DNA of 7,547 bases from Eubacteriales Family XIII. Incertae Sedis bacterium (GCA_031263875.1 JAISEX010000162.1:1-7547); one strand, 5' to 3'; positions 1-6,014 are shown, counted from the first letter of the stretch. Numbers and translations: made by a program. Notes: generated by a model not told the origin, from the sequence alone.

Positions 1-25
1 CAAAGAGCTTACGTTTCTTCATCAT
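1..25 (-). CDS. N-terminal start of an unidentified leftward gene (partial)
   Basis: Reading leftwards, ATG ATG is followed by an open frame giving MMKKRKLF before the window ends. An AGAGG Shine-Dalgarno sequence at 33-37 lies 7 bases before the ATG at 25, which is good spacing. A basic start running into hydrophobic residues is typical of a signal peptide or of a membrane protein's first segment, but eight residues are too few to name a family. The gene is divergent from the MmgE/PrpD gene. Its ribosome binding site lies inside the left arm of the hairpin repeat at 28-188, which is unusual. It could be a chance start; the good spacing and the lysine-rich start argue against that. Confidence 0.5.
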
Positions 26-27
26 CC

Positions 28-188
28 GGGTACCTCTGGAAATTCATGTTGTGCGAATTTGGCACGAAGTTTGCCGCGATTCATAGGCAAAAAACGCAGG
101 AATACTGGGAGTATTTTGAGGATTTTTGCCGAAGAAGCGCGGTAAAATGCGCGGCAAAGGCGTGCAGCAGGGGTTTATAGAGGTGCCC
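28..188. repeat. 160-base nested inverted repeat (long-hairpin intergenic element)
   Basis: Five sets of complementary arms nest around one centre. GGGTACCTCT at 28-37 pairs with AGAGGTGCCC at 179-188 (one G-T pair). GCACG at 62-66 pairs with CGTGC at 161-165. TTTGCCGCG at 70-78 pairs with CGCGGCAAA at 150-158. GGCAAAAA at 86-93 pairs with TTTTTGCC at 123-130. AATACT at 101-106 pairs with AGTATT at 110-115 around a GGG loop. This regularity fits a dispersed MITE-like or REP-like element, or a structured transcript. I recall similar elements from Negativicutes genomes, which is unverified. The remaining 189-332 before the next gene shows no convincing promoter or other feature. A 47-codon frame starting at the ATG at 47 runs through the hairpin and is not credited as a gene. 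Confidence 0.7.
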
Positions 189-332
189 CTTACAAATAAT
201 TCGTAAAAATCAGAAGCGCTTTTATGTTGCGGAGCGGCAAGGGCGGGTCGTGAAACTCGTCCGCCGCCATCATTTCAACGCGGCGTCACGGCGGATAACA
301 TCTTATTCGAAAGAAAAACAGCGGAGGGCAGT

Positions 333-1724
333 ATGGATGCAAGCAGACTTTTTGCAAAGAATTTTTTAGACACGACGTATGACAAACTTCCCGCGGAGGT
401 CGTAAAAGAAACGAAAAACCAGATCCTCGATTTTATCGGCGTCGCCATCGGTGGTTCCGCCAAAGAGGGCGGTAATGAAGTCCGCGAACTCTATACGGAG
501 TGGGGCGGCGCGCAGCAGGCGACCGTGTGGGGTTACCGGGGCAAACTTCCCGCGCCGCACGCCGCGCAGATCAACGCCACGTTCGGGCATTCCCTCGATT
601 ACGACGACGTGCACGAAGCCGCTACCATGCATCCCGGCGTCGTAACGATCCCGACTTCGCTTGCGATGGCGGAATATGTCGGCGCGCTTTCCGGCAAGGA
701 TTTTATCCAGGCGGTCGCCATCGGCGGCGATATGATATCACGCCTCGGACTCGCGACGCGGCCCGGCCAGAACATCCATCAGTTCGGCTGGCATTTTACG
801 ACGATGAACGGTTTTATGGTTTCGGCGGCGCTTGCGGCAAAACTTTTGGGACTCACGGAAGACGAGATCGTGTCGGCTATCGGCATCGGTTACCATCAGG
901 TCGCGGGTAACGGGCAGCCCGTTCGCGACGGCGTGCTCACGAAGCGCCTCGGCCCCGGATTTGCCATTAAGGGCGGCATGACGGCGGCCCTGCTCGCGCA
1001 GAAGGGCGTCACGGGAGCGGTCAATTCGCTGACGGACGGCGAGTGCAGCTATTACAAGGTCTATCACGGCGGCAGTTATTCCGAGGAAAAGCTGACCGGC
1101 GGCCTCGGCGTGGAGTTCGAGAACACGAATATCTCCATTAAGCCGTATCCGGCCTGCCGCGGCACGCACACGTTTATCGACGCGGCTTTGAAGATAAAGC
1201 GGGAAAACGCTATCGACGCGGACGGGATCGCGGAGATCACGCTGTGGACGGGGAAGGGGACGCGGCAGCTACTCTGCGAACCGTTTGAATTCAAGAAGGC
1301 GCCGCGCAATCCCGTCGACGCGCAGTTCTCGGTGCCGTGGGGCGCCGCCGTGGCGCTGACGAAGGGCGCTGTCGGCCTCGGCGATTACACGGACGAAGCG
1401 ATCAAAGATCCCGCAACGCTCGCGACCGCCGCGAAAATCACGCTCGACCATGACGAACGCTGCGACGGCGTCGGTCTTGAGCCCGCGCGCGTCGGCGTCA
1501 AGATGAAGGACGGGACGTTTTACGAAACGTTTGTGGAACTCGCCACGGGTTCGCCCGGCAATATGCTCACCTACGAGCAGGTCGAGGCGAAATTCCGCGA
1601 CCTTATCAAAATCCCGCCGAAGACGATTTCCGCGGCAAACGCGGGTAACATCGTGGCTTTTGTGGCGGATCTTGAGAATCAGCCCGATGTGACGAAACTG
1701 ATCGACTATTTAGTGTGGGAATAA
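333..1724 (+). CDS. MmgE/PrpD family protein (2-methylcitrate dehydratase / cis-aconitate decarboxylase superfamily)
   Basis: This 463-residue protein has the normal length of the MmgE/PrpD family, whose members include 2-methylcitrate dehydratase and cis-aconitate (itaconate-forming) decarboxylase. These are soluble cytosolic enzymes of an all-helical domain plus a smaller alpha/beta domain. Family signatures visible are GHSLDYDDVH (residues 85-94), the KRLGPGFAIKGG segment (204-215), KPYPACRGTH (270-279) and DAQFSVPWGAA in the second domain. The start is set by GGAGG at 323-327, 5 bases before the ATG. No methylcitrate synthase, methylisocitrate lyase or propionyl-CoA gene is adjacent, so the classical propionate role is not supported. 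The neighbouring dehydrogenase and lactonase-like hydrolase suggest another small-acid substrate. Family assignment is firm; the reaction is open, since many members are uncharacterised. Confidence 0.9.
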   Translation: MDASRLFAKNFLDTTYDKLPAEVVKETKNQILDFIGVAIGGSAKEGGNEVRELYTEWGGAQQATVWGYRGKLPAPHAAQINATFGHSLDYDDVHEAATMHPGVVTIPTSLAMAEYVGALSGKDFIQAVAIGGDMISRLGLATRPGQNIHQFGWHFTTMNGFMVSAALAAKLLGLTEDEIVSAIGIGYHQVAGNGQPVRDGVLTKRLGPGFAIKGGMTAALLAQKGVTGAVNSLTDGECSYYKVYHGGSYSEEKLTGGLGVEFENTNISIKPYPACRGTHTFIDAALKIKRENAIDADGIAEITLWTGKGTRQLLCEPFEFKKAPRNPVDAQFSVPWGAAVALTKGAVGLGDYTDEAIKDPATLATAAKITLDHDERCDGVGLEPARVGVKMKDGTFYETFVELATGSPGNMLTYEQVEAKFRDLIKIPPKTISAANAGNIVAFVADLENQPDVTKLIDYLVWE

Positions 1725-1761
1725 ACGCGTACGTGATGCCGTTTCGCTTTTCCGCGGGAAT

Positions 1762-1839
1762 GTGCGAGGCGGTCGCACGATAAATGAAGCATAAGGCAAA
1801 AAACATTTCGCCCCTCCGCAGGATTTTTGCGGGAGGCGA
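1762..1839 (+). other. two small hairpins in the prpD-like to dehydrogenase gap
   Basis: GTGCGA at 1762-1767 pairs with TCGCAC at 1773-1778 around a 5-base loop. A second stem joins CCTCCGCA (1813-1820) to TGCGGGAGG (1828-1836) with one bulged G, and can extend outwards through TCG/CGA. Neither is followed by a T run on the plus strand, so a terminator call is not justified. They could be processing signals or a partial attenuator in a shared transcript. Confidence 0.35.
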
Positions 1840-1887
1840 GGTGCGAAGATCAATAAATCATAACGCAAACAGACAAGGAGAAAAAGA

Positions 1888-3012
1888 ATGACAGACATAC
1901 CCAAAACCAGCAAAGCAGCCGTGCTCCTCGAAGTCGGCAAACCCGAAGTTATTCAGGACGTAGCGATTCCGGAGCTTGAAGAAGGCGCGGTACTCGCGAA
2001 GGTTCTCCTTGCGGGCATCTGCGGCACGGACGTCCATCAGGGCCGGGGCGAACTCTCCATCCCAACGATCACGCCGCTGATCCAGGGGCACGAAACGCTC
2101 GGACGCATCGAGCAGATTTCCGGCGACCGCAAACTCGCGATCGACGGCACGGAGCTGAAAGTCGGCGACCGTATTATGTGGGCGCACCCGTTCTGCGGCG
2201 AATGTTACGAATGCCGCGTGCTGCGCAAACCCTATATGTGCAGCAAATCGTTCGGTTCCGGTTACGGCTTCAATAAGCCCGAACTGCTGCGCGGCGGTTT
2301 CGCGGAATACGTGAAGATCACGCCGGCGACCGAAATCGTCAAGGTGCCGGATAACGTAACGGACGAGGAGGCGCTTGGCGTCGGCTGTGCGTTCAGAACC
2401 GTCGTCAGCGGCTTTGAGCGTCTGCACGACCACAGCCCCATCGGTACCGGCGACACGGTCGTGGTGCAGGGCGCGGGTCCGATCGGTCTGTATTCGGTAT
2501 TGCTCGCTTCGTTCTCGGGCGCGGCTCGCGTTATCGCGATTGCGGCGGAAGCGGAGCGGCTTGAGCTTGCGAAAGAATGGGGCGCGGCTGTCACGATCAA
2601 TCTCAAGGAGATCCCGGATCACGCGGACCGCGTGAAAATCGTCAAGGATTACACGAACGGCCGCGGCGCCGAGTTCTGCATCGAGGCGTCGGGTGCGCCG
2701 ATAGCGTTTGTGCAGGGTTTCGATTACATGGCTCGTTACAGCACCTATCTCGTGATGGGGCAGACATCGAATAACTCCGTCGAATTCGTGCCGAACGTGC
2801 TGCAGGGCAAGCAGGCCGTCGTTATCGGGAGCGGCAGCGCCGACGCGCGCCACTTCTACAAGGCGCTGCAATTTATGTCCGCCCACCGCGACAAAATCGA
2901 CTTTTCGAAGATGATTTCGCGCACCTACAAACTTGAGGACGTGGATGAGGCGCTCGAAAACATGCGTCTTGGCAAGGACGTCAAGGGCGCGATCGACAAC
3001 CGCGAAAGGTAA
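1888..3012 (+). CDS. zinc-dependent medium-chain alcohol dehydrogenase (MDR superfamily)
   Basis: This 374-residue protein is a full-length zinc-binding dehydrogenase, expected to oxidise an alcohol or reduce a ketone/aldehyde with a nicotinamide cofactor in the cytosol. The catalytic domain shows Cys45 in GICGTDVH, GHE at 67-69 and Cys167 in GCAFRT as likely catalytic-zinc ligands. The structural-zinc lobe has Cys103, Cys106, Cys109 and Cys118, with eight residues between the last two. The Rossmann fold carries GAGPIG at 195-200. After the second strand the sequence reads IAIAAEAER, so the acidic residue that usually selects NAD is replaced by Ala. AGGAG at 1876-1880, 7 bases before the ATG, fixes the start. 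It lies 163 bases downstream of the MmgE/PrpD gene and probably shares its pathway. The closest general match is the threonine/sorbitol dehydrogenase-like group; the substrate is unknown. Confidence 0.9.
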   Translation: MTDIPKTSKAAVLLEVGKPEVIQDVAIPELEEGAVLAKVLLAGICGTDVHQGRGELSIPTITPLIQGHETLGRIEQISGDRKLAIDGTELKVGDRIMWAHPFCGECYECRVLRKPYMCSKSFGSGYGFNKPELLRGGFAEYVKITPATEIVKVPDNVTDEEALGVGCAFRTVVSGFERLHDHSPIGTGDTVVVQGAGPIGLYSVLLASFSGAARVIAIAAEAERLELAKEWGAAVTINLKEIPDHADRVKIVKDYTNGRGAEFCIEASGAPIAFVQGFDYMARYSTYLVMGQTSNNSVEFVPNVLQGKQAVVIGSGSADARHFYKALQFMSAHRDKIDFSKMISRTYKLEDVDEALENMRLGKDVKGAIDNRER

Positions 3013-3043
3013 TACCGCACATCATCACACTGCTATAAAACGC

Positions 3044-3076
3044 GCCCCGGGCGAACCGGTACGTTTTTCTCGGGGC
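3044..3076 (+). terminator. GC hairpin after the dehydrogenase gene, possible terminator
   Basis: GCCCCG at 3044-3049 pairs perfectly with CGGGGC at 3071-3076, and partial complementarity continues outwards (AACG against GTT). A run of five T lies within the loop region at 3064-3068 rather than after the stem, so it is not a standard intrinsic terminator. The rest of the 198-base gap to the next gene holds a weak promoter-like pair, TTGAGG at 3117-3122 and AATTAT at 3141-3146 with an 18-base spacer. The lactonase gene may therefore have its own transcript. Confidence 0.35.
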
Positions 3077-3210
3077 GTTGTGTGAACGAGGTGAAGTTTG
3101 AGTGGATTTTAAATAATTGAGGCGGACTTCGTAAGCGGAAAATTATAGAAAATTCCAAATTCGACAAACCGCGCATTTCGTAACAAATCCAGAGGGAAAG
3201 GGTAACCGCA

Positions 3211-3990
3211 ATGTCCGATCTGAAAGTCTATGTCCTGAATAACGGCATCAATATCGACAGCATCAAGAATGATCTTATCTCGACGGACGACCCGGACGAG
3301 CGGTTCAATTTCCCGTCGTGGACGGCGCTGATCCGCCACAAGGACGGGAACATCCTTTTCGACGCGGCGTCGCATGTGGATCCGGAGCGGCAGATAGCGC
3401 TGATCCTTGAAAACCTCCGCGTCACGGAGGAGGACGAGCCCGTGAACCGGCTGAAGCAGATCGGCCTTGCGGCGGGCGATATCGACACGATTTTGCTCTC
3501 GCATATGCATCCCGATCACTTCGGTTACATCGACGCCTTCCCGAACGCGAAGATCATCGTCCACGAGGACGAATTTACGTATATGATGCGCGATTACGCG
3601 CTGAAACGCTTTCCGTTTACGAAGGATTTCGACCACTTTCTGCAGCAGGATCTGAAATGGGACTTGTTCCCGTCCGAGGTAAAGATGCGGGAGCTCGTTC
3701 CCGGCGTCACGATCGTGAATTTCGGCAAGGGGCATTCCTACGGCATGCTCGGTCTGCTGCTCGAACTTGATTGCGGCAACAAGCTGCTGATTTCGGACGT
3801 CATCTACTCGTCGGAAAACGTCGGCCCGCCGCTTCGCCGCCCGGGTATCTGCCGCGATCTGGAGAACTGGGAAAAGACGATGAATTACACGCTTCTTCTC
3901 GCCCGCCTGACGAACGCGGAAATTTGGTACGGGCACGATATGGCGCAGTTCGAGGGGCTGGTCAAGTCAACGGAAGGGTGGTACGAGTAG
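3211..3990 (+). CDS. metallo-beta-lactamase-fold hydrolase, N-acyl homoserine lactonase (AiiA/AttM) type
   Basis: The 259-residue length is close to AiiA-type lactonases (about 250). The HxHxDH motif is SHMHPDHFG, giving His98, His100, Asp102 and His103. The other dinuclear-zinc ligands are His175 (GKGHSYG), Asp196 (ISDVIYS) and His242 (WYGHD). Tyr199 sits three residues after the bridging Asp, the position of the catalytic-site Tyr194 of AiiA, so the lactonase site appears complete. There is no signal peptide, so it is cytosolic. The start is supported by AAGGG at 3198-3202, 8 bases upstream. The family opens lactone rings; many relatives named homoserine lactonase act on other lactones. Its place behind a dehydrogenase and a MmgE/PrpD protein favours a catabolic lactone substrate over quorum quenching, but this is inference. 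Confidence 0.85.
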   Translation: MSDLKVYVLNNGINIDSIKNDLISTDDPDERFNFPSWTALIRHKDGNILFDAASHVDPERQIALILENLRVTEEDEPVNRLKQIGLAAGDIDTILLSHMHPDHFGYIDAFPNAKIIVHEDEFTYMMRDYALKRFPFTKDFDHFLQQDLKWDLFPSEVKMRELVPGVTIVNFGKGHSYGMLGLLLELDCGNKLLISDVIYSSENVGPPLRRPGICRDLENWEKTMNYTLLLARLTNAEIWYGHDMAQFEGLVKSTEGWYE

Positions 3991-4036
3991 GGGTTCGTAA
4001 CCGCTTAACATTTTCAATAATTAATATTTAATTTGG

Positions 4037-4205
4037 GCGCATGGGGCACTCAAAATAGATTTATTGCTGATCGCGCGATAATTCTCCGCGTGAGCATTTA
4101 CAAAAAACAGTCTTACATCTTTGAGTACCCCACCGGGCTATCCGGGGCTTCGGCCGCTTCGCGGCTGCTGCGCACCCCTTCTATCCCTTGCGCGTCGCCT
4201 TCGCT
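4037..4205 (+). repeat. composite intergenic repeat, left copy (lacks the inserted element)
   Basis: Three blocks match, in reverse complement, the copy at 5982-6335. They are a 15-base exact block at 4037-4051, a 22-base exact block at 4128-4149, and a 32-base block at 4174-4205 with 30 identities to 5982-6013. Between the first two blocks this copy has about 75 extra bases, so GGGG at 4043-4046 and CCCC at 4128-4131 close a longer hairpin with ACTCAAA at 4048-4054 pairing TTTGAGT at 4120-4126. From 4150 to 4290 the sequence is rich in TTCGCT and CTTCGG motifs that form small GC hairpins. No believable protein is encoded in 3991-4393, although a frame stays open from a TTG at 4033. Confidence 0.7.
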
Positions 4206-4292
4206 TAGGATGTGCGCATGGGATGTGAGTCGCTTCGCTCCCATCTCTCGTTTCGCTCGTAGCTGCTACGCTTCGGCTCCCTGTCTACCATC

Positions 4293-4349
4293 GTGCCATG
4301 TGACCTTTAAAGCTTGTCATTGGCTAGTTAAATTTCAAAAGGTGTATGG
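4293..4349. repeat. diverged inverted-repeat pair related to the ends of the 6015-6261 element
   Basis: GTGCC at 4293-4297 begins a stretch of about 27 bases that resembles one terminal repeat of the element at 6015-6261 (GTGCC, CTTGTCA and other positions conserved). After only a few bases, GGCTAG at 4322-4327 begins a stretch resembling the other end. The two arms still pair: ACCTTTAAA at 4303-4311 against TTT (4333-4335) plus AAAGGT (4338-4343), with a small bulge. This looks like a shortened derivative in which both ends remain and the 200-base core is missing. The alignment was done by eye. Confidence 0.4.
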
Positions 4350-4371
4350 TTGTAAGCGGCGAACCGTTTTT
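4346..4371 (+). terminator. weak intrinsic terminator-like hairpin with T run
   Basis: ATGGTT at 4346-4351 pairs with AACCGT at 4362-4367 (one G-T pair), running straight into five T at 4367-4371. It would stop rightward transcripts from the lactonase side before they run into the convergent membrane protein gene. The stem is short, so confidence is low. Confidence 0.3.
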
Positions 4372-4393
4372 ATCCGCGAATAGTACCGGAACG

Positions 4394-5308
4394 TTACGCC
4401 GAAAGCGAGTTTTCTTCTATCAGTTCGCTTACTTCCGTTTTTGAGCGTTTTTGCCCGCCCACTTTTTTGATTCTGAGAACGATGTACGATACTAAGAGCA
4501 CCAAATATATTTTGGCGGAGGCATAGCTTATCGCAAGACCGATGCCATTATAAAGTGAGATCGGCTCATCGCCGCCCCAAAACCGTGTGGTAATCTCCCA
4601 TGTATCCACGATAACCGGGTAAGAACCAAGCGATCCCGCCGTATTGAGCGCAAGCCCGAAGACGAGCATAAGGATAAAAAGCGGGACGCCCAGCCAGGTC
4701 TGAAGCCTTTTCCACGTGCGCGCGCTCATTCGTTTCCGTATTGTCCGGAATGAAGTGATCCACGGGACTAAAAGGAGCAGGATCAAGAGCGAGCCGACGA
4801 TACCGTAGATAATACGGGAACTCCACTCAGCCTCTTTCTCTGTCAAGTAGTAAAAGACGAATGACAGATACGCCAGTCCGTGTCCGGCAAGGAGCGTCGC
4901 TCCGATGACCGACATTTCGGTTCTGATGCTGAAAAGGTTCTTGACCAGTTCGGTTTTCGGAAGCACACCGATAAACATGACGATGATGAGAAGTCCGATC
5001 CCCAGTGGAGTGCCGAGGCCAAGGTGATCCAACGCCAATATAATAGTCACATTCAATGATGTGAAAGCCTCAATTTTCTCAGCAAGTTCATGCGGAAGAA
5101 GTAAGTCGCCTGTCACGTTTATAACGCATAATATAAAATATACGATGGGGTAGATATAGAACACGGCGGGGCGTTTCAGCATCTTTTTTCGGAAAAGAAC
5201 GGCAAATACCACGGCGATAAGCAATCCCTTCACGACTTCCGGTATGCCGAGCCACAGATACGCGTCGATATATTCATCGACACTGCTTATTATTTCTGTT
5301 GCATTCAT
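4394..5308 (-). CDS. seven-helix membrane protein, ferric-reductase-like transmembrane (MsrQ/YedZ-like) fold
   Basis: The 304 residues contain about seven hydrophobic segments (roughly 24-39, 48-66, 100-116, 132-154, 166-184, 203-221, 255-280) and a charged cytoplasmic tail. The pattern RTEMSVIGATLLAGHGLAYL (129-148), then a short loop and TSFRTIRKRM...WKRLQTWLG (185-207), matches ferric-reductase-like transmembrane domains, where histidines in such helices bind haem. Here His143 is present, but the helix after WKRLQ has no histidine, so haem binding may be altered or lost. The start is the ATG at 5308, because AAGGAG at 5317-5322 sits 8 bases before it; an upstream in-frame start at 5335 has no such site. 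GC is low: 25-26 of 60 in two spot lines against 30-35 in neighbouring genes. The role is unknown; electron transfer is the family norm. Confidence 0.7.
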   Translation of the reverse strand: MNATEIISSVDEYIDAYLWLGIPEVVKGLLIAVVFAVLFRKKMLKRPAVFYIYPIVYFILCVINVTGDLLLPHELAEKIEAFTSLNVTIILALDHLGLGTPLGIGLLIIVMFIGVLPKTELVKNLFSIRTEMSVIGATLLAGHGLAYLSFVFYYLTEKEAEWSSRIIYGIVGSLLILLLLVPWITSFRTIRKRMSARTWKRLQTWLGVPLFILMLVFGLALNTAGSLGSYPVIVDTWEITTRFWGGDEPISLYNGIGLAISYASAKIYLVLLVSYIVLRIKKVGGQKRSKTEVSELIEENSLSA

Positions 5309-5316
5309 TATAAAAT

Positions 5317-5322
5317 CTCCTT
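5317..5322 (-). promoter_or_regulatory. ribosome binding site that decides the membrane protein start
   Basis: On the minus strand AAAAAGGAG is followed by eight bases and then ATG AAT GCA. This selects the start at 5308 over the in-frame upstream start at 5335, which would place this purine run inside the coding sequence. Confidence 0.75.
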
Positions 5323-5402
5323 TTTGAAATTCCATCTTTCAGGCTTTCTGAAAGAGCGTTTTGCTTAAAATCATGTTTTTCAAACGGTAATCGGAATTTA
5401 TG

Positions 5403-5447
5403 AAAAGGAGGAGCGCGGCGCTGAAAATCAACGTGCGTTCCTCTCCT
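5403..5447 (-). terminator. possible attenuator hairpin in the leader of the membrane protein gene
   Basis: The segments 5406-5416 and 5435-5447 are complementary: AGGAG pairs with CTCCT, then there is a 2-base bulge and a further run with one mismatch on the minus-strand RNA. On that strand the stem is followed by four T. It lies between the G-tract ORF and the ribosome binding site, where attenuation would act. The stem is imperfect and the T run short, so this is a suggestion only. Confidence 0.2.
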
Positions 5448-5490
5448 GCAGAAGCGTTTTAATGCAAAAGGTGGAGGCGCGGTATTACTG

Positions 5491-5502
5491 CCCCCCCCCC
5501 CC
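5491..5502 (-). repeat. homopolymer of twelve G (C12 on the plus strand)
   Basis: An uninterrupted run of twelve C is written on the plus strand, the longest homopolymer noticed in the window. Such tracts change length by slippage during replication and are typical of phase-variable loci. They are also a common place for sequencing or assembly error. It lies inside the leader ORF and roughly 180 bases before the membrane protein start. Confidence 0.9.
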
Positions 5503-5544
5503 ATTGTTATCAATTAATAGGATATTGACCCAATCGGTAGAGAG

Positions 5545-5556
5545 TGTTCTAGAACA
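5545..5556. promoter_or_regulatory. perfect 12-base palindrome in the leader
   Basis: TGTTCTAGAACA reads the same on both strands. It lies within the transcribed leader, about 60 bases downstream of the operator-like palindrome. It might be a second binding site for a dimeric regulator. A 12-base palindrome can occur by chance and no known box is claimed. Confidence 0.25.
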
Positions 5557-5615
5557 ACCGTTATCTACTCTGAACGTGTAAACATCATAAAGCTTCATAA
5601 AAAATTTCCCCGCAG

Positions 5616-5631
5616 GTTAGCTGTTGCTAAC
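5616..5631. promoter_or_regulatory. operator-like perfect inverted repeat at the predicted transcription start
   Basis: GTTAGC and GCTAAC are separated by TGTT, giving perfect six-base half-sites with the spacing of a helix-turn-helix dimer site (TetR- or MarR-like regulators commonly use such symmetry). It begins 4 bases downstream of the -10 box and so covers the expected start of transcription, the classic place for a repressor. The regulator itself is not in the window. Confidence 0.5.
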
Positions 5632-5635
5632 TAAA

Positions 5636-5664
5636 ATAATATACTACTTTTGCCGGGAACGCAA
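5636..5664 (-). promoter_or_regulatory. sigma70-type promoter for the membrane protein leader
   Basis: On the minus strand TTGCGT (5659-5664) and TATTAT (5636-5641) are separated by exactly 17 bases. Transcription would begin near 5629 inside the palindrome and give a leader of about 320 bases before the membrane protein ATG. It is the most convincing promoter found in the window. Confidence 0.5.
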
Positions 5665-5975
5665 GCATTTTTCAAATAAAAAGAGGTAGGCGGGTAAGAG
5701 GCTGTCGTTCCGGTCGTGCCGGTAACGGTCAAAGATGGAACGAAGAATTTGAGCTGCGTGATTTTCAAGTGGTAGGCGGCGGGGAGAGGGTGCTTATGCT
5801 ATTTCCGTTTCTCGCTTCTTTTGGTGTGGATAAGATAAACGGGGACGCCGTAGTAGGACGAGCGTGCCCGGTGCTTTGCCCGCATAGGAGAGCCGGAGCG
5901 AGGCAACGTTTGCTCCCCCATATTATTTTTTGCTGTCCTCTTTCACATTGCGGCTAAAACTACGTGAAATAGGCG
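5665..5975. other. intergenic stretch with no supported gene
   Basis: Short frames exist on both strands, for example 40 codons leftwards starting near 5920 and 62 codons rightwards from 5769. None has a good ribosome binding site, a recognisable domain or sensible length. The sequence may be a decayed gene or further repeat material. No strong hairpin or terminator was found here. Confidence 0.4.
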
Positions 5976-6014
5976 AAGCCGAGCGACGGCGACGCGCAAG
6001 GGATAGGAGGGGTA

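Larger units (their letters stand above)
5485..5598 (-). other. candidate 37-codon leader ORF interrupted at a G12 tract
   Basis: A minus-strand frame begins ATG at 5598 (MKLYDVYTFR...) and encodes 32 ordinary-looking residues. It then enters four GGG codons from the run of twelve G and stops two codons later at TAA (5485-5487). It begins about 30 bases downstream of the predicted transcription start, with only a weak GGGG sequence as ribosome binding site. I do not recognise the peptide. If the G run were one base shorter, the frame would continue to 107 residues and end at 5274, overlapping the start of the membrane protein gene by 35 bases. The added residues are not obviously protein-like. 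It could be a gene remnant, a leader peptide or chance. Confidence 0.3.

Noticed and set aside
62..165. Possible tRNA or small structured riboswitch in the left intergenic region
   Set aside because: The stems nest in a single long hairpin rather than a cloverleaf or multi-branched aptamer, and no conserved riboswitch core was recognised.
1858..2886. 342-codon open frame on the minus strand across the dehydrogenase gene
   Set aside because: It is an antisense shadow of a well-supported dehydrogenase with all expected motifs; high GC at third codon positions creates such frames.
3109..3936. 275-codon open frame on the minus strand across the lactonase gene
   Set aside because: It is the antisense shadow of a gene whose sense frame has the full metal-ligand set; it is arginine/valine rich with no family pattern.
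4150..4290. Possible CRISPR or tandem repeat from recurrent TTCGCT/CTTCGG motifs
   Set aside because: Units are short and irregularly spaced, with no constant repeat length or spacers; they look like small hairpin halves.
4033..4383. 116-codon rightward open frame through the left composite repeat
   Set aside because: It begins at TTG without a ribosome binding site and runs through hairpin repeat blocks that also occur outside genes; the translated sequence has no recognisable domain.
5274..5513. 79-codon leftward frame through the G tract into the membrane protein gene
   Set aside because: Proline/arginine-rich and overlaps the membrane protein start out of frame; it is only discussed as the possible slippage product of the leader ORF.
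5769..5957. 62-codon rightward frame and its antisense neighbour near 5923-6129
   Set aside because: No ribosome binding site or domain, and the second runs into the repeat element.
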